64,000 nt of DNA from UBA5796 sp040752455 (GTDB lineage Bacteria; Chloroflexota; Anaerolineae; Anaerolineales; Villigracilaceae), in assembly GCA_049324115.1 (NCBI GenBank), contig JBMOMN010000016.1, positions 62,001-126,000 of the forward strand, given 5' to 3'. Below the pieces are notes generated by a model. It was given only the letters and a program-made list of their open reading frames with translations. It did no database searches and was not told the origin of the DNA. Below, piece by piece: positions 1-8,769 of the stretch (position 1 is its first letter; each line of letters opens with the position of its first letter). Position numbers and translations under genes: made by a program.

Positions 1-101
1 CGCCCCGCCAGCAATCCGTCCCAAAATTCGGCCACGCTGCACCCCAGCGGGCTGACAACTCCCATCCCCGTCACTACAACTCGTTCGGTTTTTCGAGCCA
101 T
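1..101 (-). CDS. fabF: Beta-ketoacyl-ACP synthase II, N-terminal fragment cut by the window edge
   Basis: Only the first 33 codons are visible; the gene runs off the left edge. The peptide opens MARKTERVVVTGMGVVSPLG, the usual N-terminus of the FabF condensing enzyme of type II fatty-acid elongation in the cytoplasm. The ATG is preceded by GGAGGA with 7 nt spacing, which fixes the start. A TATAAT-like -10 box on the minus strand lies at 204-209, about 100 nt upstream. The catalytic Cys-His-His residues are outside the window, so a FabB-like or polyketide-type ketosynthase cannot be excluded. FabD, of the same pathway, lies at 18253-19206 and is not adjacent. Confidence 0.85.
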   Translation of the reverse strand, partial: MARKTERVVVTGMGVVSPLGCSVAEFWDGLLAG

Positions 102-284
102 CGAAGCATCCTCCACGGGTCTCAGGTCGTTCCGGCAAAGCCGTCCTATCTTTGACCTGTCGCCAAACTCGAATCCCCTGGTAATCCAAAATACGCCGAC
201 AAAATTATAGCACTACCGTTTGCGGGCAACCTTCGTGATCGAGGCCCGTTTACGGTAAAATACCCGTGCTAAAAAGGAGCGAAA

Positions 285-1697
285 ATGTCGTATTTATCCG
301 TTTCGGAAGCCAGGAATGTCCATGACAGCATCCTCGGCGCTATCGGCTGGACCCCGCTGGTGCGGCTGGGACGTGTAGCCCGCGAGATCGCTGCGCCGGT
401 CTACGCCAAGCTGGAATACCTGAACCCTGGCGGCTCGGTCAAGGACCGGGTGGGGCTGTACATCATCGAGCAGGCCGAACGGCGCGGGGAACTCAGCCCC
501 GGCGGGACCATCGTCGAGGCGACCAGCGGCAATACCGGGGTGGGGCTGGCGATTGCCGCGGCCCTCAAAGGCTACAAGACCATCTTCGTCATGCCGGACA
601 AGATGAGCGAAGAAAAGATCAAACTGCTGCGGGCTTACGGGGCAAAGGTGGTCATCACCCCCACGGCGGTCACGCCGGAAGACCCGCGCTCGTATTACGA
701 AGTCGCCAAACGTTTTGCGCGTGAGACGCCCAACGCCATTTTGGCCAACCAGTACCACAACCCGGACAACCCCAAAACCCACGAGCTGACGACCGGGCCT
801 GAGATCTGGGAACAGACCCAGGGTCGGGTGACGGACGTGGTGATCGGCATGGGCACGGGCGGGACCATCAGCGGGGTCGGGCGCTATCTCAAGGCCCGGA
901 ATCCGCAAATCCGCATTGTGGGCGTGGACATCGAAGGCTCGATCTTGAAGGAGATTTGGGAGAACGGCGGCAAAGTCCCGCCCGGCGTGGAAGCCACCAC
1001 CTACAAGCTGGAGGGCATCGGCGAGGACTTCCTGCCCTCCACGACCGACCTGTCGGTGGTGGACGATATCGTGCGGGTGGACGATAAAGAAGGATTCCTG
1101 GCGGCCCGCCAACTGGTGCGGACGGAGGGCATCTTCGCCGGAGGCTCGTCCGGGGCGGCCCTGGCCGGGACGTTGAAATACGCCCGCCGCCTGCCCGCCG
1201 ACCGCTTCGTCGTCACGCTCTTCCCGGATTCGGGGTCGCGCTACCTCTCGAAATTCTACGACAACAAATGGATGCGGGAGAACGGCTTCCTGGCGCTCGA
1301 ATTCGGCGAAGTGACCCTGGCGGACCTGCTGGCAGCCAAGCCGGTCAAGGCGCTCTATACGGCCAACCTGGGCGAACCGATGCGGGAGGTGATGGCGGCC
1401 ATGCGCGAGCACGCCATCTCGCAAATGCCCGTCACCGGCCCGGACGGGAAACTGGCCGGCACGCTGGACGAGGTGGACCTGCTCAACCACCTGCTCGAAG
1501 GCCATGAACACTCGCAAAGCGAAACGATTGACGGACTGGTGCAGCACGCCCGGGCCGTCTTCCCGCCGGAGGCGTCCCTCGACGAAGCCATGCCGATGCT
1601 GACCGACGGTTACGCCCTGATCGTGGTCGAGAACGGCAGCCCGGTCGGCATCCTGACCAAAATTGACGTGCTCGAATACCTGGCCGGGAAGATTTAA
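285..1697 (+). CDS. cbs: Cystathionine beta-synthase (PLP enzyme with C-terminal CBS-domain pair)
   Basis: This 470-residue protein is predicted to condense serine (or an activated serine) with homocysteine to give cystathionine, the first step of reverse transsulfuration. Residues 10-330 form the fold-type II PLP domain: the Schiff-base lysine is K53 in GGSVKDRV, and the phosphate loop is GTGGTISG near residue 195. Residues 345-470 contain two CBS motifs, which in eukaryotic enzymes bind S-adenosylmethionine and in bacteria are usually regulatory. Length and domain order match bacterial CBS; a plain cysteine synthase would lack the tail. AAGGAG precedes the ATG. The stop codon overlaps the stop of the converging lyase gene by 4 bp, and the two enzymes would act in sequence. 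Confidence 0.92.
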   Translation: MSYLSVSEARNVHDSILGAIGWTPLVRLGRVAREIAAPVYAKLEYLNPGGSVKDRVGLYIIEQAERRGELSPGGTIVEATSGNTGVGLAIAAALKGYKTIFVMPDKMSEEKIKLLRAYGAKVVITPTAVTPEDPRSYYEVAKRFARETPNAILANQYHNPDNPKTHELTTGPEIWEQTQGRVTDVVIGMGTGGTISGVGRYLKARNPQIRIVGVDIEGSILKEIWENGGKVPPGVEATTYKLEGIGEDFLPSTTDLSVVDDIVRVDDKEGFLAARQLVRTEGIFAGGSSGAALAGTLKYARRLPADRFVVTLFPDSGSRYLSKFYDNKWMRENGFLALEFGEVTLADLLAAKPVKALYTANLGEPMREVMAAMREHAISQMPVTGPDGKLAGTLDEVDLLNHLLEGHEHSQSETIDGLVQHARAVFPPEASLDEAMPMLTDGYALIVVENGSPVGILTKIDVLEYLAGKI

Positions 1698-2827
1698 CCC
1701 AGCACCCGTTCCAGGTCCGCCAGCAGATCGTCCACGTGCTCGATGCCGACCGAGAGCCGCACCAGCCCGCCGGGGACTTCGAGCTGCGATCCCTGGGTGG
1801 AGAGATGCGTCATCGCGGCCGGGACTTCGATCAGCGATTCGACCCCGCCCAGCGATTCGGCCAGGGTGAACAGCTTCGTCCGCTCGGCCATGCGCGCGGC
1901 AGCCTGAGGATCGTCCATGATGAAGGAGATCATCCCGCCGCCGTTCCTCATTTGGGATTTGGCGACCGCCTGCTGCGGATGCGACTCGAGGAACGGGTAC
2001 ATCACCTCCCGGACCCGGGGGTGGGATTCAAGCCATTGGGCAATTCTCAAAGACGACTCGGCGTGCCGCTCCATGCGCAGGGCCAGGGTCTTGATCCCTC
2101 TCAGGACCAGGAAACAGTCCATGGGTCCCGGCACCGCACCGGAAGCGTTTTGCAGGAAAGCCAGCTTTTCGGCCAGGTCTGCGTCCCGGACGATCACCGC
2201 GCCGCCGACCACATCCGAATGGCCGCCGAGATATTTGGTGGTCGAGTGGACGACGATATCCGCGCCCAGTTCGAGCGGGCGCTGGAGGTAAGGCGTGGCG
2301 AAGGTATTATCCACTGCCAGCAGCGGGCGGCTGGGGTGGGCCTTGAGCGCCCCGGCCACAGCCCGGATGTCGGTCACGCGCAGCAGGGGGTTGGTCGGCG
2401 TTTCGAGCCAGACCAGGCGCGTATCGGGGGTGAGGGCTTCGGCCACGTTTTCCGGGTCGGTCGTGTCCACGTAGCTGAAGGCCAGCCCGAAGCGGGTGTG
2501 GATTTTGTCGAACAGCCGGAACGTCCCGCCGTAAACGTCGTTCCCGGCCAGCACGTGGTCGCCGCTTTTCAGGAGTTGCAGCACGGTGTTGGTGGCCGCT
2601 AGGCCGGAGGCGAACGCGAACCCGTCACTGCCGCTTTCGAGGGCGGCCAGGTTGTCCTGCAAGGCTTTGCGGGTCGGGTTTTGCGAGCGGGAATACTCGT
2701 AGCCGTGGCGCGGCCTGCCCACCCGGTCTTGAGCGTAGGTGGAGGTCTGGTAGATCGGCGGCATGACCGCCCCGGTGGTGGGGTCCGGTTCCTGCCCGGC
2801 GTGGATGGCGAGGGTTTCGAATTTCAT
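1694..2827 (-). CDS. Cystathionine gamma-lyase / gamma-synthase family PLP enzyme
   Basis: The 377-residue product belongs to the Cys/Met-metabolism PLP family (fold type I). The PLP lysine is K198 in HSTTKYLGGHSD, and the N-terminal YSRSQNPT segment and the aspartate in AVDNTFATPYLQRP are typical. Family members either cleave cystathionine to cysteine (gamma-lyase) or make it from O-acyl-homoserine (gamma-synthase), and sequence alone does not separate them. Pairing with CBS, which makes cystathionine from homocysteine, favours the lyase and a route from methionine to cysteine. The ATG follows AGGAG. The promoter region is shared with the divergent deacetylase gene at 2910. The gene ends inside the last codons of cbs. 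Confidence 0.9.
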   Translation of the reverse strand: MKFETLAIHAGQEPDPTTGAVMPPIYQTSTYAQDRVGRPRHGYEYSRSQNPTRKALQDNLAALESGSDGFAFASGLAATNTVLQLLKSGDHVLAGNDVYGGTFRLFDKIHTRFGLAFSYVDTTDPENVAEALTPDTRLVWLETPTNPLLRVTDIRAVAGALKAHPSRPLLAVDNTFATPYLQRPLELGADIVVHSTTKYLGGHSDVVGGAVIVRDADLAEKLAFLQNASGAVPGPMDCFLVLRGIKTLALRMERHAESSLRIAQWLESHPRVREVMYPFLESHPQQAVAKSQMRNGGGMISFIMDDPQAAARMAERTKLFTLAESLGGVESLIEVPAAMTHLSTQGSQLEVPGGLVRLSVGIEHVDDLLADLERVLG

Positions 2828-2872
2828 GGAGTCTCCTGGTAACGTTCTCTGATGTTGCGTTAAGACTGCCTG

Positions 2873-2880
2873 ATTATAAT
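2873..2880. promoter_or_regulatory. Palindromic -10 box serving divergent genes
   Basis: The 8-bp palindrome ATTATAAT gives a perfect TATAAT on both strands. It lies 46 nt from the lyase start on the left and 30 nt from the deacetylase start on the right. No clear -35 box is seen at the ideal spacing on either side. A symmetric -10 that fires both ways is a known source of divergent transcription; its use here is inferred. Confidence 0.5.
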
Positions 2881-2909
2881 TGACCCATCCTATCCAATTT
2901 GGAGTTCAG

Positions 2910-3752
2910 ATGACAAAAACGATCCTGGCCGTTCTGGCTCACCCCGACGACGAGTCTTTCGGCATGGGCGGCACGCTGGCCCTCTACGCCCGCAAAGGCT
3001 TCGAGGTTTACCTGGTCTGCGCCACGCGCGGCGAAGCCGGCACGGTTGACGACGAGCATCTCAAGGGATTTGCGTCGGTGGCCGAGATGCGCGAGGCCGA
3101 GCTGCGCTGCGCCGCCGAACACCTCGGTTTGAAAGACGTGTTCTTCCTCGGCTACCGCGATTCAGGGATGCCCGGCTCGGAGGATAACCAACATCCCAAC
3201 GCCCAGATCAACGCGCCGCTGGACGAGGTGGCGGGGAAGGTCGTGCAGTACATCCGCAGCCTGGAACCGGACGTGGTGCTGACTTTCGACCCGATCGGCG
3301 GATACCGCCACCCGGACCACATCCACATCCAGCAGGCGACGGTGCTGGCCTTCGAAAAAGCCGACGACGGAGCGTTCCACCCGGAGGCCGGTTCACCGTT
3401 CAAGCCGCGTGGTCTGTACTTCCACATTTTCCCGCGCTGGTTCCTGCGCCTCATGGTCGGCCTCATGCCGCTCTTCGGCCAGGACCCACGCAGGTTTGGC
3501 CGCAACAAAGACATTGACCTGAAGTCCATTGCCGAGGTGCGCTTCCCCACCCACGCCCGGATAGACATCACCCCGGTGGCAGAGGCGAAATCCGCAGCCA
3601 GCGCCTGCCACGCCTCGCAGGGCGGCGGCCAGATGCGGCGCGGGCTGATGGGCTTCGTGACACGCGTCTTCGGCGAACGGGAGGCTTACATGCAGGCTTA
3701 CCCGCCGGTCAACGGGCGGGGGCGGGTCAAAACGGATCTGCTTGAAGTTTAG
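2910..3752 (+). CDS. PIG-L/LmbE family deacetylase
   Basis: This 280-residue protein opens with the family signature AHPDDESFG near residue 10 and carries a second metal-ligand block, GGYRHPDHIHIQ, near residue 137. These supply the Asp and His ligands of a zinc-dependent N-acetyl hydrolase. Characterised members deacetylate N-acetylglucosamine-containing lipids, mycothiol or bacillithiol precursors and their conjugates. The physiological substrate here is unknown. The ATG at 2910 was chosen because GGAG lies just upstream; an earlier in-frame start would fall on the promoter. It stands alone between the lyase and a MarR gene. A second, unrelated-looking PIG-L gene is at 48756. Confidence 0.85.
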   Translation: MTKTILAVLAHPDDESFGMGGTLALYARKGFEVYLVCATRGEAGTVDDEHLKGFASVAEMREAELRCAAEHLGLKDVFFLGYRDSGMPGSEDNQHPNAQINAPLDEVAGKVVQYIRSLEPDVVLTFDPIGGYRHPDHIHIQQATVLAFEKADDGAFHPEAGSPFKPRGLYFHIFPRWFLRLMVGLMPLFGQDPRRFGRNKDIDLKSIAEVRFPTHARIDITPVAEAKSAASACHASQGGGQMRRGLMGFVTRVFGEREAYMQAYPPVNGRGRVKTDLLEV

Positions 3753-3797
3753 CCCGCAAAAGGCGCGCGACGGCCGCAGTAGAGGCGCGATCCGCCT

Positions 3798-4265
3798 CTA
3801 CGGATTTCCTCGCACCTTCTCGCGCTCCTGTTCCCATAGTTTTGTAAACCGTTCGAAGGCATCAGCTATGGTTTCCAGTTCCTCTTCCGAGTAACTTGAA
3901 ACCAACTCGTCTTGGGCCTTCCTCGCCGACTCGAACCACGAGGCGATTTTTTCAGCGCCCGATTCCAGGGGAGCGATGAGGGTCCCGCGGCGATCATCGG
4001 GATTAGGCCGTCGCTCGATCAGCCCTGCCTTTTCGAGCCGGTCGAGCATGGCGGTCGTCGCGCCGGACGTGAGACCCGTATGCCTGGCAAGCTCGGAAGG
4101 TGTGGCAATGCCTTTGAGGAACAGAAGCCTGAGACATTCCATATCGGTTACGTTGAAGCCCATCCGTTCACTCATCGCGTTTCGGAACCGCGTCAAATTG
4201 ACGCCATATTCCGCCACCGCCATCAAGGCTCGTTTCTTCAAATCTGTTTTTGTGGATTGCGTCAT
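3798..4265 (-). CDS. MarR family transcriptional regulator
   Basis: The 155-residue protein contains a winged helix-turn-helix. The recognition region reads TPSELARHTGLTSGATTAML, followed by the wing LIERRPNPDDRRGTL. MarR proteins are dimeric repressors that usually release DNA on binding a small phenolic ligand or on oxidation, and commonly control a neighbouring gene. The start at 4265 follows AAGGG; an earlier in-frame codon would add 48 basic residues unlike the family. A TATAAT lies about 45 nt upstream on the same strand. The nearest genes are the deacetylase (converging) and two DUF1801 genes (diverging), and either could be the target. Confidence 0.85.
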   Translation of the reverse strand: MTQSTKTDLKKRALMAVAEYGVNLTRFRNAMSERMGFNVTDMECLRLLFLKGIATPSELARHTGLTSGATTAMLDRLEKAGLIERRPNPDDRRGTLIAPLESGAEKIASWFESARKAQDELVSSYSEEELETIADAFERFTKLWEQEREKVRGNP

Positions 4266-4357
4266 AGAAATACCCTTGACATTATCTTGATTTTCGAGTA
4301 TCTTTATTATATAACAATATCGCCTCAGGCGCAAGAGCCTGGAACCTGTCCGAAAAA

Positions 4358-4433
4358 TCCTGGAGCGCGGACTCAGGAGTGCGGACTTCAGTCCGCTGGG
4401 AACTTGCAAGCTGAAGCTTGCACTCCTTTTTCA
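4358..4433. repeat. Intergenic palindromes (GCGGACTTCAGTCCGC and TGCAAGCTGAAGCTTGCA type)
   Basis: Two adjacent palindromes lie between the MarR gene and the DUF1801 pair: GCGGACTTCAGTCCGC and TTGCAAGCTGAAGCTTGCA. The first recurs as GCGGACTTTAGTCCGC at 43151-43166. A degenerate form of the second occurs near 20729-20755. They look like dispersed REP-type elements rather than terminators, since no clean U-tract follows either stem. Confidence 0.6.
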
Positions 4434-4476
4434 GATAGGCCCCTAGAACAATCATTTACCGTATAAGGAGTTGACC

Positions 4477-4908
4477 ATGAGCCCCAAGAAAGATACGCAA
4501 AAGGGATTATCGGCTGAAGAATTAGCAGCCATGAAGGAGACCCTCAAAGAGAGGAAAGCATCCCAGTCCAAGGAAGAAGCGGAAAAAGCCGTGTTTGCGA
4601 AGATCGCCGAGATGCCGGAACCGGATCGCGTCATGGCCGAGCGGATCCATGAGATCGTCAAAGCCAACGCGCCGGGCCTTTCGCCAAAAACCTGGTACGG
4701 GATGCCCGCCTACGCCAACCCGGACGGCAAGGTCGTCTGTTTCTTCCAAAGCGCAGACAAGTTCAAAGCCAGGTACGCGCAGTTCGGCTTCAACGACAAC
4801 GCGCACCTCGACGAAGGCGCCATGTGGCCCGTCGCCTTCGCGCTGAAGGCGTTGACCCCCGCCGACGAGGAAAAGATCGCCGCGCTTGTGAAGAAAGCGG
4901 TGAGCTGA
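4477..4908 (+). CDS. DUF1801 (YdhG-like) protein
   Basis: The 143-residue protein has a charged, lysine/glutamate-rich N-terminal 45 residues, then a DUF1801 domain with the hallmark KTWYGMPAYANPDGKVVCFF. Members of this small cytoplasmic family adopt a CyaY-like fold and are often labelled iron chaperones, but their biochemical role is not firmly established. AAGGAG lies 10 nt before the ATG at 4477; a TTG six bases earlier is too close to it. The gene is followed after 2 nt by a second DUF1801 gene, so the pair is probably one transcript and may form a complex. Confidence 0.75.
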   Translation: MSPKKDTQKGLSAEELAAMKETLKERKASQSKEEAEKAVFAKIAEMPEPDRVMAERIHEIVKANAPGLSPKTWYGMPAYANPDGKVVCFFQSADKFKARYAQFGFNDNAHLDEGAMWPVAFALKALTPADEEKIAALVKKAVS

Positions 4909-4910
4909 GA

Positions 4911-5336
4911 ATGAAATCAAGAGAGGAGACTTCCCCGAAAGGGGAGTCTCCAACCCAACAGATTGATGCCATCATCAAGGCATCCGGTGACTGGCGGGGG
5001 AGGAAATTGTCACAGCTGCGCGCTTCGATCAAGGAAGCCGACCCCGCCGTGGTCGAAGAAGTGAAGTGGAAAAAGCCCTCCAATCCAATGGGAGTGCCTG
5101 TTTGGTCGCATGATGGAATCATCTGCGTAGCAGATATACTTAAAAACGCCGTGCGGCTGACATTCCCCAAAGGCGCTCAAATGATGGACCCGAAGAAACT
5201 CTTCAACACGCGCCTGGACAGCAAAACGGTCCGGGCGATTGACTTCCACGAAGGCGACGCTGTGGATGAGACAGCGCTAAAGGCTCTCATACACGACGCG
5301 GTGAGGCTGAACACGCTCAAAGCGCGCGAGCGATAA
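4911..5336 (+). CDS. DUF1801 family protein, second copy
   Basis: The 141-residue protein shares the DUF1801 pattern: VEEVKWKKPSNPMGVPVWSH followed by a hydrophobic strand and FNTRLDSKTVRAIDF near the C-terminus. It begins 2 nt after the stop of the preceding DUF1801 gene, which argues for translational coupling. It is only distantly similar to that neighbour, so this is not a recent duplication. The start ATG at 4911 is the first codon after the upstream stop in this frame that gives a normal-length protein. The function is unknown beyond the family link. Confidence 0.7.
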   Translation: MKSREETSPKGESPTQQIDAIIKASGDWRGRKLSQLRASIKEADPAVVEEVKWKKPSNPMGVPVWSHDGIICVADILKNAVRLTFPKGAQMMDPKKLFNTRLDSKTVRAIDFHEGDAVDETALKALIHDAVRLNTLKARER

Positions 5337-5416
5337 TCAGATGGATTTGTGAGGCGCTGACGCCTCTATCGGCCCCAAGTCCGCGCTCCTGAAAAAAAAT
5401 CGAGATGTAACGAAAA

Positions 5417-6985
5417 TTAGCGGATCTCCGCCTTGTTCCCGTCGGCGGCGGAGATGACGATCCGGTTTTTCCCCAAGTCCTTAGCCTTGTAGAGCGAGTT
5501 GTCGGCGCGCTTGAGCATGTTTTCGACGGGTTCACCGGTGGTGTACGAGGTGATCCCCACACTGATGCGGATGGGGGTGGGATGGACTTCCATCAGTTTC
5601 CGGCTGAGCCGTTCCATGATGTAATGCGCCTGTTCGATGTTGGTGTGGGGCAGGATGATGATGAACTCGTCGCCGCCCATGCGGGCTGCGGTGTCGCTTT
5701 CGCGCAGGTTCTCGAAGAGCAGCCCGCCCACCTTTTGCAAAGCCAGGTCGCCCTGGTGGTGGCCGAAGTTGTCGTTGATGCTCTTGAAATCGTCCAGGTC
5801 GAACATGGCGACGGTGAGCGGGTCTTCGTGGTCGAAGCAGGCGGTGGTCTCTTTTTCCATGGTTTGCTGGGCGTAGCGGCGGTTGTACAGGCCGGTCAAC
5901 TCGTCGGTGATGGACAGGCGCTCCATTTCGCTGGACTTTTCGAGCAGGTCGGCTTCGATCTTCTTGCGCTGGGTGATGTCATGGACGGTGACGACCCGTC
6001 CCAGGAGGCGGCCCAGCCGGTTGGTGATCGGCGACTGGCGGACATCCACGAAGAGGGGCGGTTTCCCGGACAGGGCGATCTCGAACGCGCCGTCGGTGGG
6101 CTGGTGGATCCATTTAGCGAGATCAGGCCACTTGTCCAGTAACGCTGCAATCTCCTGCCCGGCGGGGAACTCCCTCCAGCCGAAGAGACGCGTGGCGGCG
6201 GGATTCGAATCCAGCAAGCGGTCCTGCAAATCCAGCACCAGGATGCCGTCGTCGAGGGTTTCGAGCAGGGTGGTGCGCGCCACCGGGATCAAGCCGCTGA
6301 ATTTGTCTTTGAGGAACCCCTGCCCCAGAATGACGGCAGTGAACGCAAAGGACAGGGGGGCCAGATCCAGGCCGGGGATCGGGTTGAGATCGAGCAGGTA
6401 AAGGATGCCGGCTACGAACGGGAAGAGGAGGGCGAGGATGAGGTAGCCGAACTGCCAGCGGTACAGGTTGTGGGCCTGGGTGTAGTCGCGGGCGAAAATG
6501 CCCAGGGCCACGCTCAGGCTGATGTAGATATAGCCGATGTAGACCCAGAACATCGTCCCGTGATGGTAGGCGTACAGGTTGTACGGGCCGGGGATGAGGG
6601 TGTAACCGGTCCAGATCAGGTGGTGGTATTCGTTGGTAAAGGCCAGGACGACGGTCGTGGCAGGGATGACAGATATCAGGAACAGGACTTTTTTGGAGAG
6701 CCATTCCTGGCGGTTGGTGTAGAGGGTACTGAAAACGAGCAGGAGAGGGATGGAGATACTGCCGAAGAGGTATTCGATCTTCGCCCACAGGATTTTGTCG
6801 TTGAGGTCGGTCACGAACGTTTCCATCCCGGCGGCCAGGGTCCAGCCGGTGATGGCGGCCAGCATCCAAAACAGCGCCTTCGAGGAGGGGGATCGGCGGC
6901 GTTTCCAGGCGACGCCGGAGACCGCCGCAACGGTGGCGGCGGCGGATGCCAGGAGCAGGGTGGGAATGGTGATGCGGAAATCCAT
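5417..6985 (-). CDS. Membrane-bound diguanylate cyclase (7TM - PAS - GGDEF)
   Basis: This 522-residue protein is predicted to make cyclic di-GMP from two GTP. The first ~230 residues hold seven hydrophobic segments resembling the 7TM sensor region of some histidine kinases. A PAS domain follows (about 240-345) ending in the linker VVTVHDITQRKKIEADLLEK, then a GGDEF domain (about 365-515). The active-site loop is intact (MGGDEF). An allosteric inhibitory I-site RxxD (RESD) lies exactly five residues before it, so product feedback is likely. The start at 6985 avoids reading through the palindromic repeat at 6995-7069. The input ligand is unknown. Confidence 0.88.
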   Translation of the reverse strand: MDFRITIPTLLLASAAATVAAVSGVAWKRRRSPSSKALFWMLAAITGWTLAAGMETFVTDLNDKILWAKIEYLFGSISIPLLLVFSTLYTNRQEWLSKKVLFLISVIPATTVVLAFTNEYHHLIWTGYTLIPGPYNLYAYHHGTMFWVYIGYIYISLSVALGIFARDYTQAHNLYRWQFGYLILALLFPFVAGILYLLDLNPIPGLDLAPLSFAFTAVILGQGFLKDKFSGLIPVARTTLLETLDDGILVLDLQDRLLDSNPAATRLFGWREFPAGQEIAALLDKWPDLAKWIHQPTDGAFEIALSGKPPLFVDVRQSPITNRLGRLLGRVVTVHDITQRKKIEADLLEKSSEMERLSITDELTGLYNRRYAQQTMEKETTACFDHEDPLTVAMFDLDDFKSINDNFGHHQGDLALQKVGGLLFENLRESDTAARMGGDEFIIILPHTNIEQAHYIMERLSRKLMEVHPTPIRISVGITSYTTGEPVENMLKRADNSLYKAKDLGKNRIVISAADGNKAEIR

Positions 6986-6994
6986 ATTGATGAA

Positions 6995-7069
6995 TATTAT
7001 ACCCAGGTCGGTCGAAAATTGCGCTTTTTGGGGAGCAGGAAAGCGCAATTTTCGGCCGCGGGTATTATA
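6995..7069. repeat. Palindromic repeat family A, copy 1
   Basis: A long inverted repeat has outer arms TATTATACCC / GGGTATTATA and inner arms GAAAATTGCGCTTT / AAAGCGCAATTTTC. A second copy in the same orientation lies at 21723-21790. Both copies share the left shoulder CCCAG(G/C)TCGGT(C/T)GAAAATTGCGC and the right end GGGTATTATA. This copy sits 10 bp from the GGDEF start and supplies the stop codon of a truncated ATPase fragment. Confidence 0.75.
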
Positions 7070-7262
7070 GACATCCTGCCCCGCAAAATGGCGAAAGCTC
7101 TGCGCAGCGCAACCGCTCTACGGCCGCGGTCGTCTTGCCGCAACCCACCGGGCCGGAAAGGAATATTTTTGCGTCCAGCGGAGCACTGACAAGGTCGAGT
7201 TGGGAGGGGGTGAATTCGGCCACTCCTTGAGTCGTAGCGGAGGTGGGAAAATTGTCAATGAG
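7065..7262 (-). pseudogene. Fragment of a UvrD/Rep-like P-loop helicase N-terminus
   Basis: An open stretch of about 65 codons without a credible start reads EFTPSQLDLVSAPLDAKIFL, then SGPVGCGKTTAAVERLR, an intact Walker A motif. The layout (Q-motif-like FTPSQ followed about 20 residues later by GxxGxGKT) resembles the beginning of superfamily I UvrD/Rep helicases. The frame stops inside palindromic repeat A copy 1, immediately after the first helix following Walker A. No downstream helicase sequence is present. It is best read as a relic left by a deletion or repeat insertion. The exact parent family is inferred. Confidence 0.55.
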
Positions 7263-7296
7263 AAGAAGTTGAGAGGTTCAATGGAGAAGCGATAAT

Positions 7297-7331
7297 AAAA
7301 CCACCGCTTGGTTTTTACCAGCGGTGGTTTT
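7297..7331. terminator. Bidirectional hairpin terminator
   Basis: AAAACCACCGCT pairs perfectly with AGCGGTGGTTTT around an 11-nt loop, with T-rich ends on both strands. It lies 92 nt beyond the stop of the PepSY-like gene and would terminate the minus-strand island transcript. Confidence 0.8.
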
Positions 7332-7422
7332 ATATACCACGATTAATATCTCAGTTTTCCCCACGCAGATCTTTCTGCGACTACTCAAAAGCAATAACGT
7401 GTAGGGGATTAAGAAATCTCCT

Positions 7423-7893
7423 TCATCGATAGGTGAAAAGCTCCATATACTCACCGGTTGTGGCATCAATAACAACATGGACTTCTGTATTGGTTGGGTT
7501 TCCACCTCGACCGCGGGCAATGTTATAAGAGACACCTCTAAAAGTTATCACCCACGCAGGCACGTTTTGGAATCTATAGATTTTCTGTCCCGTTTCATCT
7601 TCTGAATAATATTGATCATCACTGAACAATACATAGTTGGCTAGAATTTCATCAGCTTGTTTTGCAACATATCCTAATTTGCGTTTTGCTACTTTGATCG
7701 CTTCAATCTGAGAAATACTAGGTGGAGTGACAGGTTGCTCATAACTGATCCCGATGGATGCTAAACTAACATCATCGGGCGCAAGAGGCGTAGGAGGATT
7801 ACCTTTTTGGGCAGAACCCGTCAATAAACCATAAAAAATGGTTAACACTAGCATTAGGAAAGGGATAACGATGAAAATCTTTTTAATTGTCAT
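7423..7893 (-). CDS. Secreted or membrane-anchored PepSY-like protein
   Basis: The 156-residue protein begins with a basic tip and a 20-residue hydrophobic segment (IFIVIPFLMLVLTIFYGLL), so it is exported and probably anchored. The mature part starts a helix with ISQIEAIKVAKRKL and ends with VHVVIDATTGEYMELF; this helix-then-strand pattern resembles PepSY domains, which inhibit or chaperone extracellular peptidases. The similarity is modest. GGAGG precedes the ATG at 7893. It is the last gene of the AT-rich minus-strand island and directly follows a secreted protein gene, with 32 nt between them. Confidence 0.6.
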   Translation of the reverse strand: MTIKKIFIVIPFLMLVLTIFYGLLTGSAQKGNPPTPLAPDDVSLASIGISYEQPVTPPSISQIEAIKVAKRKLGYVAKQADEILANYVLFSDDQYYSEDETGQKIYRFQNVPAWVITFRGVSYNIARGRGGNPTNTEVHVVIDATTGEYMELFTYR

Positions 7894-7925
7894 GACAACA
7901 ACCTCCGTATGATTATCTGCGAGAT

Positions 7926-8633
7926 TTACTTTGTCCAAATGTTAAATTTGCTATCTTGAGAGTTCCACGCAAATCCATATCGGGATGAAGTTGAACTACC
8001 AGTTAATCCAGAGGGAGTTACCCAAGGACCGCCATGGCTGGCAATAATCTTCATATTAGAGAAGTAAACACGGCTGGTCTGACTTCCGGGAACATCATCG
8101 CCAGGATCGTGAGTCTCCCCTTCCCATTGCGGTACCCAGCCTGGAGTCCAGTTTATACCCGCGTCAAAATTAGTAGTCAATAATAACGTTGTATCAACAT
8201 ACATAGAGATTTTGCCTGTGCTGAAATTATATGCGGCTCTATATGTATGCGTGCCACTGGCTACAGACGTTTCTTTATGGGTTACTGGGGTGCTACAATT
8301 CTTTGAGTATTGAGCAAAGAAATAAACCGTAGATTGGCCCTGGTGTCGCCCATAACCCGATTGAGCATATTCGCAATTACCTCCCCCGGCCATCATTACC
8401 CATACTGACGAATCTGAGTAACTCGCGCCGCAAAGAGCCGGAACTTTGGTATTAATCCCTGCTTTAATTCCCCAGTGCGTCATTGGTATAGGGTCTGTGC
8501 CGGTAAAGTTATAAGCGAATCCTTGGCAATTGGTTGCTGCTTGAACAGGAAAGGTGATTGATAAACTCAAAATTGCCATCGCCGTTACGACAAAAAGAAT
8601 GCTCCATGGTATTCGCGATTTCGTGGTGTTCAT
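7926..8633 (-). CDS. Secreted protein of unknown function
   Basis: This 235-residue product has a clear signal peptide (hydrophobic WSILFVVTAMAILSLSITF, then PVQAA as a probable cleavage site). The mature domain is rich in Gly, Ser, Thr and aromatic residues with many short beta-like stretches (for example STVYFFAQYS and YRAAYNFSTGKISMYVDTTL). It holds three or four Cys that could form disulfides. The pattern suggests an extracellular beta-sandwich, but I do not recognise a family. AGGAG lies 6 nt before the ATG at 8633; a TTG one codon upstream is less likely. Codon use is clearly more AT-rich than in flanking housekeeping genes. Confidence 0.6.
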   Translation of the reverse strand: MNTTKSRIPWSILFVVTAMAILSLSITFPVQAATNCQGFAYNFTGTDPIPMTHWGIKAGINTKVPALCGASYSDSSVWVMMAGGGNCEYAQSGYGRHQGQSTVYFFAQYSKNCSTPVTHKETSVASGTHTYRAAYNFSTGKISMYVDTTLLLTTNFDAGINWTPGWVPQWEGETHDPGDDVPGSQTSRVYFSNMKIIASHGGPWVTPSGLTGSSTSSRYGFAWNSQDSKFNIWTK

Positions 8634-8769
8634 CAAAATCTCCTATTCTTTGCTTGGTCAAGCATTGGTATCACCGCACTTAAACGTGGTCGCTATTTTT
8701 CTGCCACGAATTTCACGAATTGGCACGAAAAATTTACATTCACATTGTAGACATTTTCGCGTCTCCTTG

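Noticed and set aside
294..1547. Long minus-strand frame under cbs
   Set aside because: Shadow of a conserved enzyme; no start signal or domain.
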